From NCBI RefSeq assembly GCF_900163695.1, contig NZ_FUIC01000042.1:1-32973 (forward strand): a stretch of 32,973 bases of DNA, given 5' to 3'. Origin of the DNA: Gulosibacter sp. 10. Its GTDB lineage: Bacteria; Actinomycetota; Actinomycetes; Actinomycetales; Microbacteriaceae. Position numbers and translations under genes: made by a program. Below, one piece after another: positions 16,975 to 24,571 of this stretch; within the stretch, counting starts at the first letter, position 1, and the number at the start of each line of letters is the position of its first letter. Below the pieces are notes generated by a model, which worked only from the letters and a program-made list of their open reading frames with translations, was not told where the DNA came from and made no database searches.

Positions 16975-17604
16975 ATGCAGCAATCCGGGTCTCGCCGGTC
17001 GGCGAAGCGCGGCCCGCGCGGCGACCTCGATCGCACCGTCATCCTCGAAACCGCCGACCGGCTCCTGCGCACGCGCGGAACCATCGACGGCATCTCCCTG
17101 CGCGCGATCGCGGCAGAGGTCGGCGTCGCGACGAACGCGCTCTACACGTATTTCCCATCGCTCTCGCGCATCTGGCACGACCTCGGCGACGAGCGCCTCG
17201 GCACGCTGCATCCAGAAGACCTCCTCGCCGTGGACTGCCGCAGCTGCGCGCTGGTCTCGCTGGCGCGGCGCGCGCAGGAGATGGCGATGATTCCCGGCAC
17301 GCTCTCCCTGCTGCGCGCCCAGCCCATCCTGGGGGTGCATTCGTTCCGCCTCAGCGAAACGCTCCTCGCGCTCACCGCCGACGCCCGCGTGGATCCCCGC
17401 GATGCGCACGATCTGCTGCTCGCCTGGTCGTACGGCAGCATGGCCCTCGCCGAGGAAGGCTGGACCAGCAGCACCGACGAGATCAGGGCGCAGCGCGCCC
17501 TGACCGATTTCCCGCTGGTCGCGACCAGATCGGAGCCGGATCGGGAAGCGCAGTTGCACGCGCTGCTGCGCGGGATCGGGATCCGGCACACCTGCGAGCC
17601 CTGA
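16975..17604 (+). CDS. TetR/AcrR-family transcriptional regulator
   Basis: This is a 209-residue repressor-type regulator. The HTH domain covers about residues 20-67 (RTVILETADRLLRTRG...ISLRAIAAEVGVATNALYTYFPS). The helical ligand domain that follows is unlike well-known members and has two Cys close together (DCRSCALVS). GAGGAGG at good spacing supports the ATG. It diverges from a small membrane protein gene over a palindrome (16890-16902), which points to autoregulation and control of that neighbour. The ligand is unknown. The end is convergent with another small membrane protein gene. Confidence 0.9.
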   Translation: MQQSGSRRSAKRGPRGDLDRTVILETADRLLRTRGTIDGISLRAIAAEVGVATNALYTYFPSLSRIWHDLGDERLGTLHPEDLLAVDCRSCALVSLARRAQEMAMIPGTLSLLRAQPILGVHSFRLSETLLALTADARVDPRDAHDLLLAWSYGSMALAEEGWTSSTDEIRAQRALTDFPLVATRSEPDREAQLHALLRGIGIRHTCEP

Positions 17605-17692
17605 CGATCGATGACCGCGACCACCCGAAAGCACCCGGTGCGATGCGAAGGTCGGCGGCCGATCGGGGATCCGAGGCCGATCGGGCCGCGCC

Positions 17693-18052
17693 CTATGCGT
17701 CGAGCGATGGAATCGTGAGCCAGAACAGGGCGGCGAGACCGGCGCTCACCAGCAGGGCGAGGATCGAGACGACGAGCGCGGCGATCTCGAGCCCCGCTCT
17801 CGGGCCGCGTCTGGCGAACCCGACCCCTGCGAGCAGGATGCCGACGAGCGCCGGGATCGGGGAGAGCCCCGGCCACGGCACCGCCGCCAGGAAGGCGAAC
17901 AGCGCGACCCCGATCGCCGCGATGCTCAGACCGGCGCCGCCGGTTCGCCGCCGTTCGACGTCGGGATCCGAGATCGGCGGGCGGGGGTGCGGAGCCGGGA
18001 CAGGGGCCTCGGCCCAGAAGCGAGCCTTGTCGTCAGGGGCGTTCGAGGGCAT
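17693..18052 (-). CDS. Three-span membrane protein, DUF4190-like
   Basis: This 119-residue protein has a Pro-rich soluble N-terminus (about 1-40) followed by three hydrophobic spans: LSIAAIGVALFAFLAAVPW, IPALVGILLAGVGFARR and LEIAALVVSILALLVSAGLAALFWLTI. The shape resembles DUF4190 proteins, which often carry this GLSIAAIGxAL pattern. AAAGGTGAGGACTC precedes the ATG. It starts 46 nt after the second ABC permease on the same strand and may be the last gene of that operon. The function is unknown. Confidence 0.72.
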   Translation of the reverse strand: MPSNAPDDKARFWAEAPVPAPHPRPPISDPDVERRRTGGAGLSIAAIGVALFAFLAAVPWPGLSPIPALVGILLAGVGFARRGPRAGLEIAALVVSILALLVSAGLAALFWLTIPSLDA

Positions 18053-18097
18053 GAGTCCTCACCTTTCCGGAGAGTGCGCGGGCGGCCCGAATGCGGC

Positions 18098-18850
18098 TCA
18101 GGTCCGGGCGTCGCTGCGTTCGAGGATGCTGGTGCTGATTCCGACGATCGCCGCGGAGAGCACGACGGCGGCGATCAGGATCGAGACGACCACCGAGGTC
18201 TCGATGACTCCCGTGTCGGCGAACGCCGCGGTGCCGAGCTGGGTGACCCGGCTGATCAGCCCGTAGGGGCTGACGAAGATGATGCCGTCGACGCCGATGG
18301 TGAGCAGCGCGGATGAGAATCCGGCGCCGAGGAAGGCGACCGCGATCGGCGCGGCGAAGGACCGCATCAGCATCGACAGCCCGGACTGCAGCGCCGCGAT
18401 GGGGATGCTCGCGAGCGCGATGAGCAGGCTGATGCCGAAATACTCCCCCGGCAGCATGCCGTCGAGTCCGAACACGAGCTTCCCCATCGCGATGACGCAC
18501 ACGAGCATGACCGCCTGCATCGATATCGCGAGGATCGCGACGGATGCGACCTTGCCGGTCACGATCGACAGGGAGCGGGTGGGGCCGCTCATGAGCGCGT
18601 TCCAGTTCGAGCCGCGATGCTCGGAGCGCCACACGAGGGAGGCGAGGATGCCGACGCCGATCGCCAGCGGGAAGAGCCCGTAGAACACGACCGATCGCAG
18701 CCACAGCGTGTGCCAGCCGTCTTCGAGCGGATTGCCGTCGGCGAGAGTGGTCGCGGAGCCGGTGATGGCGAGCGCGGCCGGCAGGATGAGCACGACCGCC
18801 CAGCTCATGGACCGCTTGAGTTTGAGCGCTTCGGCGCGGATGGTCCGCAT
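18098..18850 (-). CDS. ABC-2 type permease, lantibiotic-immunity style (second)
   Basis: This 250-residue permease has about six membrane helices and begins MRTIRAEALKLKRSMSWAVVLILP, the N-terminal pattern of MutE/EpiE/SpaE-like subunits (RAE.LKLKRS). A conserved RSEHRGSNWNALMSGP loop follows, matching the EHQGNGWLLSATSG loop of the upstream permease. One base separates it from that permease, so the two are translated together. With the ATPase they form an exporter of the type that expels or excludes lantibiotics, bacitracin-like peptides or other membrane toxins. The substrate is unknown and no lantibiotic biosynthesis gene is in the window. Confidence 0.85.
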   Translation of the reverse strand: MRTIRAEALKLKRSMSWAVVLILPAALAITGSATTLADGNPLEDGWHTLWLRSVVFYGLFPLAIGVGILASLVWRSEHRGSNWNALMSGPTRSLSIVTGKVASVAILAISMQAVMLVCVIAMGKLVFGLDGMLPGEYFGISLLIALASIPIAALQSGLSMLMRSFAAPIAVAFLGAGFSSALLTIGVDGIIFVSPYGLISRVTQLGTAAFADTGVIETSVVVSILIAAVVLSAAIVGISTSILERSDART

Positions 18851-18851
18851 G

Positions 18852-19601
18852 TCAGGCCTCCTGTCGATCGAACAGGCCGGTCAGCAGGATGAAGAGCGCG
18901 GCGGCGACGGCTCCGAGGATCCCGACGCTCGCGAAGGATGGCGCGATCTCCACCAGTACGCCGTCCCGGTATTCGGCGGGCATGCCCAGGGCGTAGTAGC
19001 CCCACGGCACCAGGTGCTGCACCCAGGCGGGCATCTCGACGCTGATCATCGCGAAGATGATGCCGAGCAGGCCGACGCCGATCCCGACCAGCTGGTTCTC
19101 GATCTTCGCCGCCAGCAGCAGCTGCACGGCGAGGATCACCAGGCTGACCACGGTCGCGGAGACGGTGACGCCGGCCCAGCGCCCGATCGGGACGGGAGCG
19201 CCGGTGCCGAGCATCGCGACGGCGATCCCGAACGCGATGACGGAGGCGAGCACGATCGCCCCGACGATGAGCACTCCGAGCGAGACGAACTTCGCACGGC
19301 ACAGCCTGCCCGGCGTCGCTCCCGAAGTGGCCGAGAGCAGCCAGCCGTTGCCTTGATGCTCGATGTCGACCTGCCTGCTCGCGAGCACCGCCAGCAGCAG
19401 CGGCGAGGCGATCAGCGTGCCGTGGCAGATGCCGTTGAGCAGCAGATTCCAGGCCTCGTCCGAGCCCGGGGCGAAGGACGGATCGGACGTGATCGCGTAG
19501 AGGACGATGCCGAGGATGAGCGCGAACAGCACCGGCACGAGCACGCCCACCCGCAGGTGCCGCATCTTCGCGAACTCGTTCGCGACGACCTCGCCCGTCA
19601 C
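18852..19601 (-). CDS. ABC-2 type permease, lantibiotic-immunity style (first)
   Basis: This 249-residue permease has six predicted helices. The N-terminus VVANEFAKMRHLRVGVLVPVLFAL and the loop DIEHQGNGWLLSATSG are characteristic of the permeases in lantibiotic-protection exporters. The ATG overlaps the stop codon of the ATPase gene (ATGA). The second permease follows after one base; the pair are distant paralogues and probably make a heterodimeric channel. Confidence 0.86.
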   Translation of the reverse strand: MTGEVVANEFAKMRHLRVGVLVPVLFALILGIVLYAITSDPSFAPGSDEAWNLLLNGICHGTLIASPLLLAVLASRQVDIEHQGNGWLLSATSGATPGRLCRAKFVSLGVLIVGAIVLASVIAFGIAVAMLGTGAPVPIGRWAGVTVSATVVSLVILAVQLLLAAKIENQLVGIGVGLLGIIFAMISVEMPAWVQHLVPWGYYALGMPAEYRDGVLVEIAPSFASVGILGAVAAALFILLTGLFDRQEA

Positions 19602-20503
19602 AGTCCTCCTCCTGCGGTCAGGCTCATGAAGACCTCTTCGAGGGTCTGCTCGTCGCGGCGGACTCCGAACACCCCGATCCCCTCCCCGACCAGCGCGGCG
19701 ACGACGCCCGCGGCGGCGCGGTCGTCGAGTCCCGGCAGGCGGAGCACGGCGTTGTCGAGGGTCGCGCCGCGCTGTCGTGCGAGGACCTCGTGCGCGCGCC
19801 TCGGGTCGGAGCAGTCGATGAGCACGTCCGGCGTCGCGGCGGAGAACAGCTCGTCGCGGGTGCCCTGGAAGATCATGCGCCCGCCGGAGAGGATGCCCAG
19901 GTCGGTCGCGGTCCTGTCGATCTCCCCGAGCAGGTGCGAGGACACCATCACCGTGACGCCGCCGTCGGCGAGGCGTCGCAGGAGGTCGCGGATCTCCTCG
20001 ATCCCGGCGGGATCCAGGCCGTTCGTCGGCTCGTCGAGGATCAGCAGCCTGGGCTGTCGCGCGAGGGCCATCGCGATGCCGAGGCGCTGCTTCATCCCGA
20101 GCGAGAACTCGCGGACCTTCTTGTCCATCTGCCGCTCCATACGCACGGTGCGCACGGCGAGGTCGATCTGTCGATCGTCCAGTCCGAGGAGGCGCTGGAC
20201 GATGCGCATGTTCTCCCGCCCGGTGAGGTGCCCGTAGCCGGGCGGCGACTCGATCAACGACCCGATCCGCCCCAGCAGCTCCCGACGGGTGCCGCGGGTC
20301 ATCGGCTCGCCGAGCACCTCGGCCCGTCCGCTGGTGGGGCGGATCAGCGACAGCAGCATCTTCATCGTGGTCGACTTGCCCGACCCGTTCGGCCCCAGGA
20401 ATCCGTACACGGAGCCCTCGGGGATGCGCAGGTCGAGCTCCTGCACGACGGCGCGATCGCCGTATCGCTTGGTCAGCTTCTCCGTGACGACGACATAGCT
20501 CAT
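19598..20503 (-). CDS. ABC transporter ATP-binding protein (exporter, lantibiotic-protection type)
   Basis: This 301-residue ATPase has Walker A GPNGSGKST (about 37-45), the Q-loop region, signature SLGMKQRLGIA, Walker B LLILDEPTNGLDP and the switch-His region SSHLLGEIDR. The C-terminal extension after residue 215 is that of the DrrA/MutF group. It is the first gene of a three- or four-gene operon with two permeases. The upstream region faces the response-regulator gene and holds repeats that could bind it, so induction by the adjacent two-component system is likely. Confidence 0.93.
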   Translation of the reverse strand: MSYVVVTEKLTKRYGDRAVVQELDLRIPEGSVYGFLGPNGSGKSTTMKMLLSLIRPTSGRAEVLGEPMTRGTRRELLGRIGSLIESPPGYGHLTGRENMRIVQRLLGLDDRQIDLAVRTVRMERQMDKKVREFSLGMKQRLGIAMALARQPRLLILDEPTNGLDPAGIEEIRDLLRRLADGGVTVMVSSHLLGEIDRTATDLGILSGGRMIFQGTRDELFSAATPDVLIDCSDPRRAHEVLARQRGATLDNAVLRLPGLDDRAAAGVVAALVGEGIGVFGVRRDEQTLEEVFMSLTAGGGL

Positions 20504-20520
20504 GCCGTCTACGCTCCCAA

Positions 20521-20537
20521 GAGCCGCGTCGCGGCTC
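20521..20537 (-). promoter_or_regulatory. Short hairpin in leader of ABC operon
   Basis: GAGCCGC, 3 nt, GCGGCTC lies 18 nt upstream of the ATPase start. It may act in the leader of the message or be part of an operator; nothing decides between these. Confidence 0.35.
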
Positions 20538-20548
20538 GTCTGCTCGAA

Positions 20549-20600
20549 CGACTAACTTCGCCTAGTCGAACGGCATTACTCGGGCCGGTGCGCGTAGTCG
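20549..20600 (-). promoter_or_regulatory. Repeated CGACTA/TAGTCG half-sites upstream of ABC operon
   Basis: CGACTA (20549-20554) and TAGTCG (20563-20568) form an inverted repeat with 8-nt spacing, and a further TAGTCG lies at 20595-20600. They lie 46-97 nt upstream of the ATPase start, where a NarL/LuxR-type response regulator would bind. The link to the neighbouring regulator is inferred. Confidence 0.45.
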
Positions 20601-20620
20601 TTCCGCATTACCCGCTCGGC

Positions 20621-20648
20621 CGCTCGCCGACGCGACGGTCGGCGAGCG
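20621..20648 (-). terminator. Hairpin after response regulator gene
   Basis: A perfect 11-bp stem (20621-20631 with 20638-20648) with a 6-nt loop begins one base past the response regulator stop. It has no T-run. It probably separates the regulator operon from the ABC operon. Confidence 0.6.
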
Positions 20649-20649
20649 C

Positions 20650-21321
20650 CTACGGGGCGTCGGCGGCGAGGCCCATCCGGTGCGCCAGCACCACGGCCTG
20701 CACCCGATCGCGAAGCCCGAGCTTCGCGAGGATCCGTTGACCGTGCACTCGCACCGTGTTCTCCGAGACGAACAGCCGCTCCGCGATCTCGCCGTTCGAC
20801 AGGCCGCCTCCGATCAGCGCGAACACCTCCCGCTCCCGCGGCGTCAGCTCGCCGAGACGAGCGTCGTCCGCCGCGGGCTCCGGGACACCCGCCGGCGGCG
20901 CCGTCGCGGCGAAACGATCGAGCAGTCGCCTGGTCGTGCTCGGGGCGACCACGGCATCGCCGTTATGCACATGATGGATCGCGGCCACGAGCTCCTCGAA
21001 CGGGGCGTCCTTGAGCAGGAACCCCGAGGCTCCGGCCCGGATGGCGTCGTAGGCGTACTCGTCGAGGTCGAACGTCGTCAGCACCAGCACCCTCGGACCG
21101 CCCTCGGCGCGGATGCGACGGGTCGCCTCGACCCCGTCCATGCGGGGCATCCGGACGTCCATCAGCACGACATCGACTTCGGTCTCCCGCAGCATCGCGA
21201 GCGCCGTGTCGCCGTCGTCGGCGTCGGCCACGACCTCGAACTCCGGCCGCGTCTCCAGGACGGCGCGGAATCCCATCCGGTACATCTCCTGGTCGTCGAC
21301 CAGCACGAGCCTGATCGTCAT
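20650..21321 (-). CDS. NarL/LuxR-family response regulator
   Basis: This 223-residue regulator has a receiver domain with acidic pocket VLVDDQE, phospho-acceptor Asp55 in VVLMDVRMPRMDG, and the conserved LVLTTFDLDEYAYDAIRAGASGFLLKDA stretch. The C-terminal LuxR-type HTH is LTPREREVFALIGGGLSNGEIAERLFVSENTVRVHGQRIL. The ATG overlaps the kinase stop (ATGA), which shows cognate pairing and translational coupling. The ABC operon 146 nt downstream on the same strand is its probable target. Confidence 0.95.
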   Translation of the reverse strand: MTIRLVLVDDQEMYRMGFRAVLETRPEFEVVADADDGDTALAMLRETEVDVVLMDVRMPRMDGVEATRRIRAEGGPRVLVLTTFDLDEYAYDAIRAGASGFLLKDAPFEELVAAIHHVHNGDAVVAPSTTRRLLDRFAATAPPAGVPEPAADDARLGELTPREREVFALIGGGLSNGEIAERLFVSENTVRVHGQRILAKLGLRDRVQAVVLAHRMGLAADAP

Positions 21322-22577
21322 CCGTCACCTCCGGTCGGCAGCACGGCCCGGACCTCGAACCCGCCGTTCTCCGGCGAGCCTGCTGTCAGCGAGCCGCCGT
21401 AGGCGGCGACCCGCTCCCGCATCCCGACGAGGCCGTGCCCGCCGGGCTCGCGTGCATCCGGTCCTGCGGGCGCCCCCTCCCCGTCGTCGGCCACGCGCAC
21501 TTCGACCTCGCCCTCCCGGTAGGCGATCGACAGCCGGACGAGGCCGAGCATCGGCCCGCCGTGCTTGCGGGCATTCGAGAACGCCTCCTGCACGATGCGA
21601 TAGGCGGCCAGATCCACGCCGACGGGCAGCGCGAACCGTTCGCCGGCGGTCGTCACGTCGACCCTGATCCCGGTGGAGCGCAGCTCGCCGACGAGGCCGT
21701 CGAGCCGGTCGAGGCCGGGCTGCGGCGAACGGGACGGCCGGCTGTCGTCGCGGAGCACGTCGAGCATGCGCCGCATGTCCGCCATCGCGGTCCGGCCGGT
21801 GTCGCGCACCTGCGCCATCATCGCGCCGGCCTTGCCCGGCTGCGCCTCCGCGGTTCTCGACGCGCCGTCGGCGACCACGACCATCGTCCCCACGCTGTGC
21901 GCGACGATGTCGTGGATCTCGCGAGCGATCCGCGCCCGCTCCTCCGCCGCCGCGACCAGCGCCCGGGCATCGCGCTCGCGCGCCAGCTGGCGGGCGAGCT
22001 CCTGCAGCCCCGCCACGTGCCGACGTCTCACCCGCGCCGTCGCACCGACGACCGCGGCGAGCACGTCCGCCAGCACGAGCATCCCCGCCTCCCCGATCCG
22101 CAGCGCCTCGTCCTGGATGAGGGGCCGAGCCGCGACGACCATCCAGACTCCGACGGCGATCGTCGCGGGCAGCACGATCCTCCACCCGTAGCGTGCGCCC
22201 AGGAAGTACAGCAGCAGCGCCAGCACCACCAGCGGCGCGACGGAGTAGCCGAGCCCGAGCAGTACATATCCCCAGGCGAGCAGGAGGAGCACGGCCGCGA
22301 TCGGCAGCGGCGAACGGCGCCGGACGACGAACAGCACGCAGAGGCCGAGCGAGAGGAGCTCGGCCGCCACGAGGCCGGGCAGCGTCAGCTCTCCGGTGAC
22401 GACGTACTGCACGAGCAGGTACATCGCGTCGTAGAGCAGGATGCCGAGGGCCGCGACGATCTCGATAAGGAGCTCGTGCCTGCGGAACCAGCGGCCCGCG
22501 GCCGTGGACGGAGGCGGAACGGACGCGGAGTCGGGCAGGGCGTCGCGCTGCCTCGTCCCCGCCTCTGAGCCGCTCAT
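21318..22577 (-). CDS. Two-component sensor histidine kinase (HisKA_3 type)
   Basis: This 419-residue kinase has membrane segments between about 36 and 150 with very short outside loops, so it is likely to sense within the membrane. A cytoplasmic dimerisation helix follows, with phospho-acceptor His222 in ERARIAREIHDIVAHS. The HATPase domain has the N-box AYRIVQEAFSNARKHG and the G-box GGHGLVGMRERVAAYGG. Kinases of this build next to drug or lantibiotic-type ABC exporters commonly respond to cell-envelope-active peptides; the stimulus here is not known. It is the first gene of the regulator operon. Confidence 0.93.
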   Translation of the reverse strand: MSGSEAGTRQRDALPDSASVPPPSTAAGRWFRRHELLIEIVAALGILLYDAMYLLVQYVVTGELTLPGLVAAELLSLGLCVLFVVRRRSPLPIAAVLLLLAWGYVLLGLGYSVAPLVVLALLLYFLGARYGWRIVLPATIAVGVWMVVAARPLIQDEALRIGEAGMLVLADVLAAVVGATARVRRRHVAGLQELARQLARERDARALVAAAEERARIAREIHDIVAHSVGTMVVVADGASRTAEAQPGKAGAMMAQVRDTGRTAMADMRRMLDVLRDDSRPSRSPQPGLDRLDGLVGELRSTGIRVDVTTAGERFALPVGVDLAAYRIVQEAFSNARKHGGPMLGLVRLSIAYREGEVEVRVADDGEGAPAGPDAREPGGHGLVGMRERVAAYGGSLTAGSPENGGFEVRAVLPTGGDG

Positions 22578-22635
22578 GCCCAGGAATGCTATCGCGGGCG
22601 CATCCCCGCGTCCCGCACGTCGCGGCCCGCCGCCA

Positions 22636-23088
22636 TCACCGGGCCTCCGGCGGCTGGGCGAGCGCCTCGGCGCAGCGGAGCAGCGCCTCGCCGAGCGCCG
22701 CGCGCTGGGCCTCGCTCAGCGACTCGCCCATCCGACGCTCGATGGGATAGACGACGGCGGCCGCGCGTGCCAGCAGTCCGCGCCCTTCATCGGTCAGCTG
22801 CGTGGGCAGCACCCGGCCGCTCTCCGCCTGCTCGGGACGGGTGACGAGGCCGCGGTCCTGCAGCGCGCGCAGGAGCCGGCTCGTCGCCTGGCGCGTGACG
22901 AACACCTGACGCGCGATCTCCGAGTTCGAGGCGCCGGGGTTCCTGCCGATCACCTCGAGGCAGGAGTACTGCGGCGTCGAGAGGCCCAGCGGCGCCAGCG
23001 CCTCGTCCATGCGGGAGCGCAGCGCGCTCTGCGCCTCCTTCAGCCGGTAGCCGATCGTCGCGCGGTAGTCCTGCCCCGGTTGCTCCAT
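22636..23088 (-). CDS. MarR-family transcriptional regulator
   Basis: This 150-residue winged-helix regulator has a DNA-binding core around 45-95: LSTPQYSCLEVIGRNPGASNSEIARQVFVTRQATSRLLRALQDRGLV, then the wing RPEQAESGRVLPTQLTDEGR. The ATG has no Shine-Dalgarno sequence and lies close behind promoter-like TTGACA, so a very short or absent leader is possible. It is divergent from the VOC-AlkA operon, with two identical-type inverted repeats in between, one touching its own start codon. This suggests a repressor of itself and the operon, released by a small electrophile or antibiotic. The ligand is not deducible. Confidence 0.92.
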   Translation of the reverse strand: MEQPGQDYRATIGYRLKEAQSALRSRMDEALAPLGLSTPQYSCLEVIGRNPGASNSEIARQVFVTRQATSRLLRALQDRGLVTRPEQAESGRVLPTQLTDEGRGLLARAAAVVYPIERRMGESLSEAQRAALGEALLRCAEALAQPPEAR

Positions 23089-23130
23089 GTCAACATTCTG
23101 ACATACACTCTTGATGTCAACTTGCTGACA
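23088..23130. promoter_or_regulatory. Two MarR-type operator boxes
   Basis: TGTCAACATTCTGACA (23088-23103) and TGTCAACTTGCTGACA (23115-23130) are the same TGTCA-6-TGACA inverted repeat, repeated at a 27-bp period. They cover the promoters between marR and the VOC gene; the first box touches the marR start codon. Confidence 0.75.
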
Positions 23131-23151
23131 TGCATATTCGGAAGGAACCCC

Positions 23152-23523
23152 ATGGCAGTCACCGGCCCCGACTTCATCGCCCTCCAGGTGCGCGATCTCG
23201 ATCGCGCTGCCGACTTCTACGAGACGCGGCTCGGCCTGCGGCGCGCGCCCGTCTCGCCTCCCGGCGCCGCGGTCTTCGCCACGAGCCCGATCCCGTTCGC
23301 GGTGCGCGAGCCGCTCCCCGGCGTCGACCTCGACCGGGCAGCCCCGCGGCCCGGGCTCGGCGTCGCCCTCTGGCTGCACTGCGACGACGCGCAGGCGCTC
23401 CACGACTCGTTGGCGGCCACCGGCGTGGAGATCGCGAGCGCCCCGCAGCCGGGCCCGTTCGGCCTCGCCTTCACCTTCATCGACTCCGACGGCTACGCGG
23501 TGACCGTCCACGACCGGGCATGA
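23152..23523 (+). CDS. VOC-family (glyoxalase/bleomycin-resistance-like) protein
   Basis: This is a 123-residue paired beta-alpha-beta-beta-beta fold protein: FIALQVRDLDRAADFYETRLGLRRAP in the first half, and ALHDSLAATGVEIASAPQPGPFGLAFTFIDSDGYAVTVHD in the second. Members bind or modify small molecules such as glyoxal adducts, bleomycin and fosfomycin. The usual metal ligands at the first strand (His) appear absent (Ala/Gln there), so binding rather than catalysis is possible. GGAAGGAACCCC precedes the ATG. Its stop overlaps the AlkA start (ATGA), so both are made together under MarR control. Confidence 0.9.
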   Translation: MAVTGPDFIALQVRDLDRAADFYETRLGLRRAPVSPPGAAVFATSPIPFAVREPLPGVDLDRAAPRPGLGVALWLHCDDAQALHDSLAATGVEIASAPQPGPFGLAFTFIDSDGYAVTVHDRA

Positions 23524-24512
23524 CCCCGACGATCCGGCTGCCCCGGCCGCCGGGGTTCTCCCTCGAGGCCGGCAGCGCCTTCGTCATGGACTTCGCCGCG
23601 AGCCAGGGCGGCGAGGCCGCGCCCGCGCTCAACCTCGCGTTCGCGCTCGACCGCACCTGGCAGCCGGTCGGCGTGCGCGTCTCCGAGCGGGATCGGATGC
23701 TCGACGCGGAGATCGTCGCCGACCCGCGCTCCGCGAGCGCCGAGGCCATCCGCGGAGACCTGCTGCGCATCCTCAGCCTGCACCCGGCCGAGGACGACCC
23801 GCTCGCCGAGATCGCCGCGCGCGACCCGATCGTCGAGCACCTGCGGCGGCGCTATCCGGGCCTGCGCCCCGTGCAGTTCCCGACGCCGTGGGAGGCCGCG
23901 GCCTGGTCGGTCATCGGGCGCCGCATCCGCATCGTCCAGGCCGCGCGGATCAAACAGCGCCTCTCCGAGCGATTCGGGATGCGCACGGAGTTCCCGGGCG
24001 GCCAGACCCTCTGCAGCTTCCCCGGCCCCGACGCGGTCCTCGACCTCTCCGCGATGCCCGGGCTCACCGCGCGCAAGTTCGAGACGATCAGGGGGCTGGC
24101 GCGCGCCGCGCTCGACGGGGCCCTCGACACCGGACGGCTGCGGGGCCTGCCGCCGGCGGAGGCCGCGGCCGAGCTGCAGCGGCTCTCCGGCATCGGGCCG
24201 TTCTCCGCGGAGCTCATCCTGGTGCGCGGCGCCGGCGCTCCCGATCTATTCCCGTCGCACGAGCCGCGGCTCGCGAAGGCCATGGCCGCGCTCTACGGCG
24301 CCGAGGACGGGCACGAGCACGAGCGGATCGCCGAGCGGTGGCGGCCGTACCGCAGCTGGGTCGCGCTCCTCATCCGCCGCTGGCTCGAGGACGAGACCGG
24401 GGAGATCGCCCGCAGCGTGCCGGTCGACGCGGTCCCGAGGCCCGATTTCGCGAGGCGGCCCCCGGGCCGGCGGACGGACGCGGGCCAGGCGTCCGGCATC
24501 ACGCCAGCTTGA
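23520..24512 (+). CDS. AlkA-like DNA-3-methyladenine glycosylase, altered catalytic residue
   Basis: This is a 330-residue HhH-GPD protein. The N-terminal domain (1-115) is AlkA-like. The glycosylase core contains PTPWEAAAWSVIGRRIRIVQAARI, the hairpin LSGIGPFSAELILVRGAG (about 222-240) and DLFPSHEPRL (242-251). In AlkA relatives the catalytic Asp lies in FPxxD; at that place here the sequence reads FPSHE, so Asp appears replaced by Glu248. The enzyme would flip and excise alkylated bases; whether Glu works is not known. The last codons and stop are supplied by the left copy of a direct repeat that flanks the abi cassette. It is translated in overlap with the VOC gene under a MarR operator, which suggests induction by alkylating or electrophilic compounds. 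Confidence 0.85.
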   Translation: MTPTIRLPRPPGFSLEAGSAFVMDFAASQGGEAAPALNLAFALDRTWQPVGVRVSERDRMLDAEIVADPRSASAEAIRGDLLRILSLHPAEDDPLAEIAARDPIVEHLRRRYPGLRPVQFPTPWEAAAWSVIGRRIRIVQAARIKQRLSERFGMRTEFPGGQTLCSFPGPDAVLDLSAMPGLTARKFETIRGLARAALDGALDTGRLRGLPPAEAAAELQRLSGIGPFSAELILVRGAGAPDLFPSHEPRLAKAMAALYGAEDGHEHERIAERWRPYRSWVALLIRRWLEDETGEIARSVPVDAVPRPDFARRPPGRRTDAGQASGITPA

Positions 24513-24526
24513 TCGCCCGCTCCGAG
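24498..24526. repeat. Left direct repeat flanking abi cassette
   Basis: This 29-bp sequence, starting ATCACGCCAGCTTGATCGCC, matches 25403-25440 except for a 9-bp unit (GATCGCCCT) present only in the right copy. On the minus strand it spells SERAIKLA-stop, the end of the truncated membrane protein gene at 25404; on the plus strand it gives the ITPA-stop of AlkA. Confidence 0.85.
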
Positions 24527-24527
24527 C

Positions 24528-24548
24528 CGGAGGATTCGCACACCTCCG
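24528..24548 (-). terminator. Weak hairpin after abi gene
   Basis: CGGAGG, 9 nt, CCTCCG, 24 nt past the abi stop; short stem and no T-run. Possible terminator only. Confidence 0.3.
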
Positions 24549-24571
24549 TTCGAGGCAGGACCGGCGAGTAC

